Of a stretch of DNA of 10,273 nt, positions 1-6,462 are shown piece by piece. Numbering within the stretch: position 1 is the stretch's first letter; each line of letters starts with the position of its first letter. A model generated the notes under the pieces. The model ran no database searches. It was not told the DNA's origin and saw only the letters and a program-made list of their open reading frames with translations. Source of the stretch: Pleurocapsa sp. MO_226.B13 (lineage in GTDB: Bacteria; Cyanobacteriota; Cyanobacteriia; Cyanobacteriales; Xenococcaceae); NCBI GenBank assembly GCA_030064795.1, contig JASJEI010000506.1, positions 1 to 10,273 on the forward strand. The letters run 5' to 3'. Made by a program: the position numbers and the translations under genes.

Positions 1-33
1 CAAATGGATAAGTTTTAGCCAGAGGTTATTGCC

Positions 34-99
34 CGCCGACCGCCCCAATTGTGAGGGGTAAGCGTGTCAAAGTCCCCAAATTCGTAGGGGCGGTCGGCG
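34..99. repeat. Perfect 13-bp GC-rich inverted repeat with 40-nt loop
   Basis: The arm CGCCGACCGCCCC at 34-46 is exactly complementary to GGGGCGGTCGGCG at 87-99. The loop is AT-richer and contains short G4 and C4 runs that could pair inside it. The right arm has no T-run after it, so it does not look like an intrinsic terminator. It is most likely a dispersed intergenic palindromic repeat, or the end of a small non-autonomous element, of the type scattered in cyanobacterial spacers. The symmetry is seen directly; the classification is inference. Confidence 0.7.
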
Positions 100-132
100 A
101 AGGCTGACCAACTTTGACCAGGTTTTCTCTCG

Positions 133-154
133 GGGGCGAATAGCTATTCGCTCC
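133..154. repeat. Short palindromic intergenic repeat
   Basis: Bases 136-151 form a perfect 16-bp palindrome (GCGAATAGCTATTCGC). Pairing extends outward to 133-154 through one G-T wobble and two G-C pairs. It lies between the larger inverted repeat and the glycosidase start. It has the look of a dispersed cyanobacterial palindrome rather than an operator, but a regulatory role cannot be excluded. The remaining bases 155-274 hold one HIP1 site (204-211) and no promoter that I can call. Confidence 0.6.
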
Positions 155-274
155 AATCGCCAATATGTTTTATGTATTACACAAGCTATACAAATAAACA
201 AACGCGATCGCATACATCGAGTGTTTAAGGTTAAAGCTATAGCAATCTTTAGTTTTAATAATTCACTCGGTCCA

Positions 275-3136
275 ATGCAAATTAATAATTCTCAATTTCA
301 GGTCATCGGAACTCAAATATACGATCCTCTTGGTCAAGAATTTATTATCAAAGGAACAAATATGTTCGCTTGGGAAGGGATTAATAATGTAGATAATTAT
401 CTCAATACCTGGGGATTTAATACTATTAGAGTTGCCAATTATTTATTAGGTAGTTACGAGCAACCTCATCCAGCAGAGGATAATTATGGAACTAATCATA
501 AAATTGTCGATGCTTATACCAGCCAGGGTGCGGTAGTAATTTTTGATGCCCACGATCGCATTGGTGGTTACTATGAAGATGCAGAATGGGAAATTCTTAA
601 AGACTACTGGCGGGATATGGCACGGGAGTTTAAAGACAATCCTAACGTATGGTTCAATCTTCATAATGAACCTGGTAATGCTACCCCCAATCCCGAAAAA
701 TGGGTTAACTATCATCGAGAATTGATCGATATTATTCGGGCAGAAGGAGCGAATAATCTTATCGTTGTTGATGGCGAAGCCTGGGGACAAGATTACCATA
801 CCCAGACTATTGCGAACAGCGCCAGCGAAATTATGGCAGACAACGAAAATATCCTCTTTTCAGTTCACGTTTACGAACAGTGGAATAGTAACGATATTGC
901 TGCTTATTTCGATACTTTGCATAATTCTAATATTCCTTTTATCGTCGGCGAATATGGTTCATCAAATAACGAACAAAGCACATTAGCTGCAACCCAGCAA
1001 ATGTTTTCAGCAACACAAGAATCTGAAATTGGGCGTATTGTTTGGAATGCCAAATCGGACGATAACAATGATTTGACCGCAGGAGAAGGAGGACACGCGG
1101 AATATTTTGACGGGACAAATACCGAAATTTTAACGGAACTTGGAGAATTGGTTTGGAACGATTTGCAAAGAACTGAGGATTTAGAGCAGTTAGAAGGTTA
1201 CGAACCTCCCAGTAATAATCATACTTTTACCGATGGCGTTTTTCAGGTCAACGAATCGGGCGAAATTCAATTTGACTTCCTTTTTGATGGCGGTGGTTTT
1301 CAGGGAGAATTAGGAATCTTTAACTTGGCTGGCATGGAAACCTATACTCCTGGTTCAATAGAGTTTATTCAAGAGGCAACAACTCGGGCTTTGAGTAATT
1401 CCGAACAGGGATATATTATTCTACAAGACCAGATAGAAGGAGCGCGTTTTAGTAGTCCCCTTCCTTGGGAAAATGATTTTAATTCTGGAGAATATCTCGG
1501 TAAAAAGACTTTTAATCTGACGGCTGGAACTAATTTTGCCTTTGTTTTAATCCAGGATGCAACCATCCAGGAAATCGCCAACAGCCCCAATCAAATTTGG
1601 CAGGATGGTAAATTGCCCATCTTTTCAATTCCTGAAGCTAACTTGGGCACAGCAGCAGATCAAATAGCTGCGGTAGATAATAATGGTACTTTCGTCTTGG
1701 AAGATGTACGAGTAGATTGGCACGAAAGCGACAGAGACTATAACGATGTGGTCTTTCAACTTCAAGGCGCTACTGGTGTAGTGCCGATGATGGATGATTT
1801 GGCAGATCCAGCAAGAGACTGGCGCACGACAGAAACAGGGCAAAATATCTTGGAATATGCAACCAATTCAGCAGCAAGTGATGGTGAGACTGGGGTATTT
1901 ACTGTAGATTCTACTGGTCAAATTCAGTTTGATTTTCTCTTCGATGGAGGTTGGTTTCAAGGAGAACTGGCGATTTTCAGCTTAGCAGGAATGGAAGCCT
2001 ATGTTCCTGGTTCTCAAGCTTTTATTGAAGAAGCAGCATCCCGCGCTCTCGGGAATTCTCAACAGGGACATATTTTATTGCGCGATCGCTCTGAAGGAGC
2101 TAACTTTAGCAGTCACCTGCCTTGGGAGAGAGATTTTAATGCAGGAGAATATCTCGGTCAAAAATATTTCTCAATGACTCCAGGCGATCGCTTTGCCTTT
2201 ATGCTGGTTCAGCACACAACAGTCCAAGATATTGCCGATAACCCCAGTAGTATCTGGCAATGGGGAAAACTGCCTCTTTTTTCTTTGCCTGAAGCTAATC
2301 CTAATGGTACTGGCGAAGGTCAAATGGTTGAAGTAGATAGTAATGGTACTTTCGCCTTTGAAGATGTGCGAGTCGATTGGGGTGATGCAGACGGCGACTA
2401 CAACGATATTGTCTTCCAAATCCAAGGTGCAGAAGGTGTAGCCGATTCTATGGATGAGTTGGTTAATCCAGAACGAGACTGGCGTACGACAGCAGTCGGG
2501 CAAGACCTACTTACTTATGCTGCCAACAATTTTGGTAATAATAATACTGCTTCTGCCTCAGTTTCTAATCAAACTACCAAGACAAGCAGTACCACTAATA
2601 TTGCCAGTTCAACTTTAACTACTGCCAATAAAGAATCGTCAACTACTATTAATAGCGACCTGCAAACTACGAAAAGTAATAACAACAATCAAACTGTTCG
2701 TGGTGGCGAGGCTAATGATACTTTGATAGGTGGTAAAGGAAACGATACTCTTCAGGGTGGTTTGGGAAATGACGAACTAAGAGGTAGAAATAACGACGAT
2801 CGACTTTTTGGTGACGAGGGTAACGATCGACTATTTGGCAATCGAGGTAACGATGTTTTGATTGGTGGTTCTGGGAATGATACTTTGATTGGCGGAAAGG
2901 GTAGCGATTTATTTGTTTTGGCTCAAGATAATGGAGTCGATCTAATTAAAGACTTTGAGCTAGGTAAGGACTTAATCCAATTGTCTGGTAATTTACAATT
3001 TAAAGATTTAACGATCGTTCAAGGAAGCGGAAGAAATGGTAGTGATGCGATGCTTTTTGTGACTGAAACTAATCAATTAGTAGCTATTGTTGACGATCTA
3101 AATTCAAACAACCTCACTATTTCAGACTTCATCTAG
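275..3136 (+). CDS. Secreted GH5 glycoside hydrolase with two DUF4114 units and a C-terminal RTX calcium-binding block
   Basis: Predicted retaining endo-beta-glycosidase (cellulase family GH5), 953 aa from the ATG at 275. A GTG at 221 in the same frame would add 18 residues that form no convincing signal peptide, so I prefer the ATG; neither start has a clear Shine-Dalgarno. The catalytic domain spans about residues 5-300 and shows the GH5 set: Arg52, His93, Asn131-Glu132 (acid/base, in HNEP), His198 and Tyr200, Glu226 (nucleophile, in VGEYG) and Trp257. Two homologous units follow at about 318-533 and 537-752, each ending in the DUF4114 acidic DYND[VI]VFQ motif. Next come a Ser/Thr/Asn-rich linker (753-808), eight RTX nonapeptides (810-881) and a hydrophobic-acidic tail ending in DFI. 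No signal peptide plus a C-terminal RTX block points to type I secretion. The substrate is unknown; beta-glucan or mannan are possible. Domain calls are strong, export is inferred. Confidence 0.9.
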   Translation: MQINNSQFQVIGTQIYDPLGQEFIIKGTNMFAWEGINNVDNYLNTWGFNTIRVANYLLGSYEQPHPAEDNYGTNHKIVDAYTSQGAVVIFDAHDRIGGYYEDAEWEILKDYWRDMAREFKDNPNVWFNLHNEPGNATPNPEKWVNYHRELIDIIRAEGANNLIVVDGEAWGQDYHTQTIANSASEIMADNENILFSVHVYEQWNSNDIAAYFDTLHNSNIPFIVGEYGSSNNEQSTLAATQQMFSATQESEIGRIVWNAKSDDNNDLTAGEGGHAEYFDGTNTEILTELGELVWNDLQRTEDLEQLEGYEPPSNNHTFTDGVFQVNESGEIQFDFLFDGGGFQGELGIFNLAGMETYTPGSIEFIQEATTRALSNSEQGYIILQDQIEGARFSSPLPWENDFNSGEYLGKKTFNLTAGTNFAFVLIQDATIQEIANSPNQIWQDGKLPIFSIPEANLGTAADQIAAVDNNGTFVLEDVRVDWHESDRDYNDVVFQLQGATGVVPMMDDLADPARDWRTTETGQNILEYATNSAASDGETGVFTVDSTGQIQFDFLFDGGWFQGELAIFSLAGMEAYVPGSQAFIEEAASRALGNSQQGHILLRDRSEGANFSSHLPWERDFNAGEYLGQKYFSMTPGDRFAFMLVQHTTVQDIADNPSSIWQWGKLPLFSLPEANPNGTGEGQMVEVDSNGTFAFEDVRVDWGDADGDYNDIVFQIQGAEGVADSMDELVNPERDWRTTAVGQDLLTYAANNFGNNNTASASVSNQTTKTSSTTNIASSTLTTANKESSTTINSDLQTTKSNNNNQTVRGGEANDTLIGGKGNDTLQGGLGNDELRGRNNDDRLFGDEGNDRLFGNRGNDVLIGGSGNDTLIGGKGSDLFVLAQDNGVDLIKDFELGKDLIQLSGNLQFKDLTIVQGSGRNGSDAMLFVTETNQLVAIVDDLNSNNLTISDFI
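1226..2530 (+). repeat. Tandem duplication of a ~220-residue DUF4114-containing unit inside the glycosidase gene
   Basis: Two coding units lie back to back at about 1226-1873 and 1883-2530. They share the same ordered landmarks: QFDFLFDGG, GMExYxPGS, LPWExDF, GEYLG, GKLPxFS, NGTF, EDVRVDW, DYND, RDWRTT. Landmark spacing between copies is 219-220 residues, with one residue added in the second copy. The conserved unit is more than twice as long as the DUF4114 core, so the true domain is larger. The acidic DxDxDYND loop could bind calcium; that is inference. Confidence 0.85.
2702..2917 (+). repeat. Eight in-frame RTX (hemolysin-type) calcium-binding nonapeptide repeats
   Basis: Codons for eight consecutive nonapeptides follow the RTX consensus GGxGxDxLx, for example GGKGNDTLQ, GGSGNDTLI and GGKGSDLFV. 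Some central copies are degenerate (GRNNDDRLF, GNRGNDVLI). In the known family these form a calcium-bound parallel beta-roll just upstream of an uncleaved C-terminal type I secretion signal, which suits the roughly 70-residue tail that follows here. Confidence 0.9.
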
Positions 3137-3258
3137 TTTATAGTTCGAGTTTTTCTCATTCACTTTTATTTATCAATCTGAAAGTCAATGGATTGAGTTT
3201 CAACGAGAAAGAATGATTTATATCAATTCATTTTGTTAATATCTATAAAACCAAGAAA

Positions 3259-4530
3259 ATGAAATCAATTAATATCTTAATAGTTGAAGACGAACTAATT
3301 CTTGCTAAAAGCTTAGCGCGCAAACTAAAGCGTTGTGGGCATACAGTTATTGATATAGTAAGCTCTGGACTAAAAGCAATTGAAAAAGTAAGCCATACTA
3401 ATGTTGACTTAATCTTAATGGATATAGTGCTTCAAGGTGATTTAGATGGTATTGCCACTAGTCAAAAAATTCAAGAAAACCACCAAATTCCTATTATTTA
3501 TTTAAGTTCCTATTCCGATCGTGAGACTCTTAAAAGAGCTAGAGAAACTAAACCCAAGGGATATATAGTCAAACCCTATAAACTAGAAGATTTAAAAGCC
3601 ACCATTGAAGCTGCTCTATCTCACAGCGATCCGCTCAAATCTAATTTAAAACACATTGCTCGTAAAACAAAACTGGCAACTTTTAAAGTCAAACAAATCG
3701 CCCGTCAAAATCTTAATCTACCATCTTTAAGCGATCGCGATCGCCAACTCAAAAGAGCTAAATATCGCGAGCGTCTACCTCAATTATCTCCAGAAGATGC
3801 TCGAATTGTCTCAACCCTCGAACAAGAAGGAGTTTATGTAACTTCTCTGCCAGAATTGACACTGCCTCATACTAAACGATTGCTGAAAGAAATGATGGTA
3901 CTTCATCCCCATCTCTATACTCTTTCTAATCTTAAGAATTGGCGAGAAGGTATTCCTGGGTTGCGTAAATTCTTGCATACGGAAATTTTGCTGTGGGGTT
4001 TAGAAGAAAGACTGTTAAATATCGTCGAAAATTATATTGGTTTACCCCTACTCTTTCACGGTGTAGATCTCAGGCGAGATTCTGCGGATGCACCCCTAAC
4101 AGACGCTAGACATTGGCATCGCGATATTGATGACGAACGTATGGTTAAAGTTATTGTCTATCTCAATAACGTGGGCAAAACTGGAGGTCCCTATGAATAT
4201 ATACCCCGAACTTTTACCCAACATCTTACCGATGCTTTGAACTATAAATCGGGATTTGTCTCCGATGAGGCAATTTCAGCAATTATCCCCCCCGAACAAT
4301 GGCAAACCTGTGCAGCCAAAGCAGGGACTATCATTATTACCGATCCTTGCAATGTTTTCCATCGAGCCAAGCCCGCCAAACGCAATCGTTATTCTATTAC
4401 TTTTGGCTATACTTCCAGAATTCCCAAACTGTTTTTAAGTGAATTTCAACTTTCCCCCATTGAATGGAATCGCATCACTCCTCAATTGAGCAAACGTCAA
4501 ATTGCTTGTTTGCGCAGAAGTAAATTGTAA
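3259..4530 (+). CDS. Receiver-domain / 2-oxoglutarate-Fe(II) dioxygenase (PhyH-like) fusion protein
   Basis: 423 aa, predicted cytoplasmic. Residues 1-121 form a complete CheY-type receiver: acidic pocket Glu10/Asp11, phosphoacceptor Asp55 (LILMD), Ser83/Ser84 at the switch position, Tyr102 and Lys105 (VKPY). A basic linker (122-175) follows. Residues about 180-390 resemble the phytanoyl-CoA dioxygenase fold of non-haem iron enzymes: facial triad His287-x-Asp289 (HWHRD) and His368 (VFHR), with Arg377 spaced to bind 2-oxoglutarate. A normal response regulator would carry a DNA-binding output domain; none is seen. No histidine kinase is adjacent. The simplest reading is an oxygenase whose activity or partner binding is switched by phosphorylation. 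Its substrate cannot be read from sequence. The gene stands alone, 122 bases after the glycosidase, without a clear Shine-Dalgarno. Both domains look intact; the regulatory logic is inference. Confidence 0.85.
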   Translation: MKSINILIVEDELILAKSLARKLKRCGHTVIDIVSSGLKAIEKVSHTNVDLILMDIVLQGDLDGIATSQKIQENHQIPIIYLSSYSDRETLKRARETKPKGYIVKPYKLEDLKATIEAALSHSDPLKSNLKHIARKTKLATFKVKQIARQNLNLPSLSDRDRQLKRAKYRERLPQLSPEDARIVSTLEQEGVYVTSLPELTLPHTKRLLKEMMVLHPHLYTLSNLKNWREGIPGLRKFLHTEILLWGLEERLLNIVENYIGLPLLFHGVDLRRDSADAPLTDARHWHRDIDDERMVKVIVYLNNVGKTGGPYEYIPRTFTQHLTDALNYKSGFVSDEAISAIIPPEQWQTCAAKAGTIIITDPCNVFHRAKPAKRNRYSITFGYTSRIPKLFLSEFQLSPIEWNRITPQLSKRQIACLRRSKL

Positions 4531-4614
4531 TTTAACTTACATTTACTCTAATTTACTTCTATTAGTTTAGTGGGAAATACCCATATCAAAACTTATTTAA
4601 TAGGGCTAAGATCT

Positions 4615-4639
4615 AAAATATAGGTTTATTTTATATTTT
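4615..4639 (+). other. AT-only hairpin in the 4531-4672 spacer
   Basis: AAAATATA at 4615-4622 is the exact complement of TATATTTT at 4632-4639, with a 9-nt loop. A smaller TGGG/CCCA hairpin lies at about 4571-4583. Either could contribute to transcription ending after the oxygenase gene, but the stem is weak and no GC-rich stem with a T-run is present. I see no reliable promoter for the next gene in this spacer. Confidence 0.25.
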
Positions 4640-4672
4640 GCAATAAAACAGTATATTTGACAGATTAAATAA

Positions 4673-5374
4673 ATGAAAAATTACCGCTTATTCTTATTAG
4701 CAATATTTACGGCTATCTTGATGTCAATCTTAGGGACTCCTAAAGCCATAGCTCACGAATATTGCGAATCATATATTGATTGTCATCAAGAACCAGAAGA
4801 CTTAGAAAAAGTTGATTATTGGACAAACTATTTCTTTAAATTATTGCGTCCAGAGATGCGTAATAAAAAAGTAAGAATCCATCACACCCTCTATCGCCGA
4901 GAACGGGCAGAAATTCGACGGGTAATTAATAAAGTTGTCTATCAAAGCTGCCAACGACCCCATATGAATCACTATTACCTATTATCCGAACGAGAAAAAG
5001 ATAGAGAAAAACGAGAACGCTGGCAACGTCTTAATCGTCGAGAAAGATTGAGAGAGCGACTCAGAAATAATCGAGACTATTATTGGCATCGCTATTACTA
5101 CTATGACGATGAATTATTATGGGACGAAGAATTATGGGATGAAGGCTACTATTGGGGGCGTACTGACGATTACTTTTTTGAAGGTTTATATCGAGAGTTA
5201 ACCGATGCCGTATTTTATGCTCGCCATCCCGAATTAGCTCGCCATGTTTCCAGAAGAGACACTATGAACTGGACGGGAGAATGGTCATTCATTCGGCAAC
5301 GATTTGCTGATTTTGAACAGGAAAAATTCTTAAAACAGCACTTAATTCCCGTCTGCGATCGCTATAGATATTAA
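4673..5374 (+). CDS. Exported Tyr/Arg-rich protein of unknown function
   Basis: 233 aa, family not recognised. The N-terminus is a clear Sec signal peptide: Lys2 and Arg5, a hydrophobic core at about 6-21, then an AIA site, so cleavage is expected after Ala27 to give a mature protein of about 206 aa. There is no lipobox cysteine at the cleavage site. The mature chain has four cysteines (31, 37, 93, 228), enough for two disulfides. A very basic Arg/Glu stretch (105-134), probably helical, leads into a Tyr/Trp/Asp/Glu-rich segment (136-170) with several Tyr in a row. No metal site, enzyme motif or anchor is evident. It has its own spacers on both sides (142 and 176 bases), so it is probably monocistronic. 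A periplasmic or matrix structural role fits the composition but is only inference. Confidence 0.75.
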   Translation: MKNYRLFLLAIFTAILMSILGTPKAIAHEYCESYIDCHQEPEDLEKVDYWTNYFFKLLRPEMRNKKVRIHHTLYRRERAEIRRVINKVVYQSCQRPHMNHYYLLSEREKDREKRERWQRLNRRERLRERLRNNRDYYWHRYYYYDDELLWDEELWDEGYYWGRTDDYFFEGLYRELTDAVFYARHPELARHVSRRDTMNWTGEWSFIRQRFADFEQEKFLKQHLIPVCDRYRY

Positions 5375-5468
5375 TAATACTATTCTACTTCTAGATTATG
5401 TAATTTAAATTACAAGCATAAGTTTTAAAGAAAAATTGGGAACTCTATAAACATTGACGAGCGACCTT

Positions 5469-5485
5469 GGCGAGGAAACCTCGCC
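5469..5485. repeat. GC-rich hairpin, 7-bp stem and AAA loop
   Basis: GGCGAGG at 5469-5475 pairs exactly with CCTCGCC at 5479-5485 around an AAA loop; a few outer bases (CTT/AAG) can pair past a 2-nt bulge. No T-run follows, so this is more likely a small dispersed repeat than an intrinsic terminator. It is one of two structures in the 5375-5550 spacer, the other being the heptamer array downstream. Confidence 0.5.
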
Positions 5486-5505
5486 TAAAGCACGCGCGAG
5501 TTAAG

Positions 5506-5561
5506 CATTAAATATCGAACATTAAACATTTGATAAATGGTAAATGCTAAATGATAAATGA
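5506..5561 (+). repeat. Heptanucleotide tandem-repeat tract overlapping the sulfotransferase start codon
   Basis: The last 28 bases are four direct copies of the 7-mer TAAATGN (5534-5540, 5541-5547, 5548-5554, 5555-5561). The preceding bases keep the 7-nt phase with related units CATTAAA (5506, 5520) and CATTTGA (5527). The sulfotransferase ATG at 5551 is inside the third TAAATGN copy, directly after an in-frame TAA, which fixes that start. Heptamer short tandemly repeated repetitive (STRR) sequences are known in cyanobacteria. Confidence 0.75.
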
Positions 5562-6462
5562 AACTATTCTGCCCAATTTTCTGATTATTGGTGCTGCTAA
5601 GGCGGGGACGACCGCTTTACACGAATATCTCCAGCAGCACCCCCAAATTTACATGACTCCGACCAAAGAAACTAATTTTTTTGCTTTTGCAGGAGAAGAA
5701 ATAAACTTTCAAGGTGTAGGAGATGAGGCTCTAAAGGAGTTTTCAATTACAGATATAGAGACTTATCAAGCTCAATTTGCAGGGGTGGCGACGGAAAAAG
5801 CGATCGGCGAAGCTTGTCCTTGTTATCTTTATTATCCTCAAGCAGCTAGCAGAATTAAACAATATCTTCCCGATGTTCGTTTGATTGTTATTCTGCGTAA
5901 CCCTGTAGATCGAGCCTATGCTAATTTCTTACATACTGTTAGGGACGATCGCGAACCTTATAAAGATTTTGCTTTAGCGTTGCAAGATGAACCCAATAGA
6001 ATTGCTAATAATTGGGAATGGTTTTGGCATTATATCCAGGTGGGTTTTTATGGCAAGCAACTAAAACACTACTATGAAATATTTCCTGCCAGTCAGATAA
6101 AAATTTATTTATACGAAGATTTAAAAGAAAACGCGATCGCTTTATTGCAGGATATCTTTCGCTGGCTGGAAGTTGACGATACTTTTGTTTCCGATATGGC
6201 TTTACGCCCCAATAAATCGGGAATGCCCAAAAATAAATTACTCCATCAAATTTTAACTAAACCCAATCCCCTCAAAACCCTCCTCAAACCTTTATTTCCC
6301 GCCAAAATTCGCCAAAAAATTCAGCATCAAAACCTCAATACCCCGCAAATTTCCCAGGAAGTCAGACAACGACTTTTAGATATATATCGCGCCGATATCT
6401 TACAGTGTCAGGATTTAATTAACCGCGATCTTGAACCTTGGCTAGCAGGGAGTACAGTATGA
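5551..6462 (+). CDS. PAPS-dependent sulfotransferase
   Basis: 303 aa, predicted to move a sulfate group from PAPS to a carbohydrate hydroxyl or amine. The 5'-phosphosulfate loop is at 12-21 (IIGAAKAGTT, Lys17), as in Sulfotransfer_1/3 and the heparan N-sulfotransferase-like families. The 3'-phosphate motif is at 112-128 (RLIVILRNPVDRAY, Arg116), but the usual serine of RAYS is Ala124. A late RPNKSGMPKN segment (219-228) matches the family's third PAPS-contacting loop. There is no signal peptide or membrane segment, so it is probably cytosolic, acting on nucleotide- or lipid-linked glycan precursors. It is the first gene of a three-gene operon; its TGA overlaps the next ATG by 4 bases. The start at 5551 is fixed by the in-frame TAA just before it. 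No Shine-Dalgarno is visible. Family call strong, acceptor unknown. Confidence 0.9.
   Translation: MINETILPNFLIIGAAKAGTTALHEYLQQHPQIYMTPTKETNFFAFAGEEINFQGVGDEALKEFSITDIETYQAQFAGVATEKAIGEACPCYLYYPQAASRIKQYLPDVRLIVILRNPVDRAYANFLHTVRDDREPYKDFALALQDEPNRIANNWEWFWHYIQVGFYGKQLKHYYEIFPASQIKIYLYEDLKENAIALLQDIFRWLEVDDTFVSDMALRPNKSGMPKNKLLHQILTKPNPLKTLLKPLFPAKIRQKIQHQNLNTPQISQEVRQRLLDIYRADILQCQDLINRDLEPWLAGSTV

Noticed and set aside
34..99. Intrinsic terminator of an upstream gene
   Set aside because: The loop is 40 bases long and no T-run follows either arm.
446..799. 117-codon ORF on the - strand
   Set aside because: It lies wholly inside the GH5 domain coding region, opposite a frame with catalytic motifs, and has no recognisable domain. 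Other ORFs inside the glycosidase, oxygenase and GT4 genes were dropped for the same reason.
4657..4662. TTGACA as a -35 box for the exported-protein gene
   Set aside because: It is only 10 bases before the ATG, leaving no room for a -10 box and leader.
5506..5561. CRISPR-like array
   Set aside because: The repeat unit is 7 bases with no spacers; it is a simple tandem repeat.
6438..6458. TTG start for the GT4 gene, 7 codons upstream
   Set aside because: It has no Shine-Dalgarno and a longer overlap with the sulfotransferase gene. The ATG at 6459 has AGGGAG at a good distance and a classic ATGA overlap.
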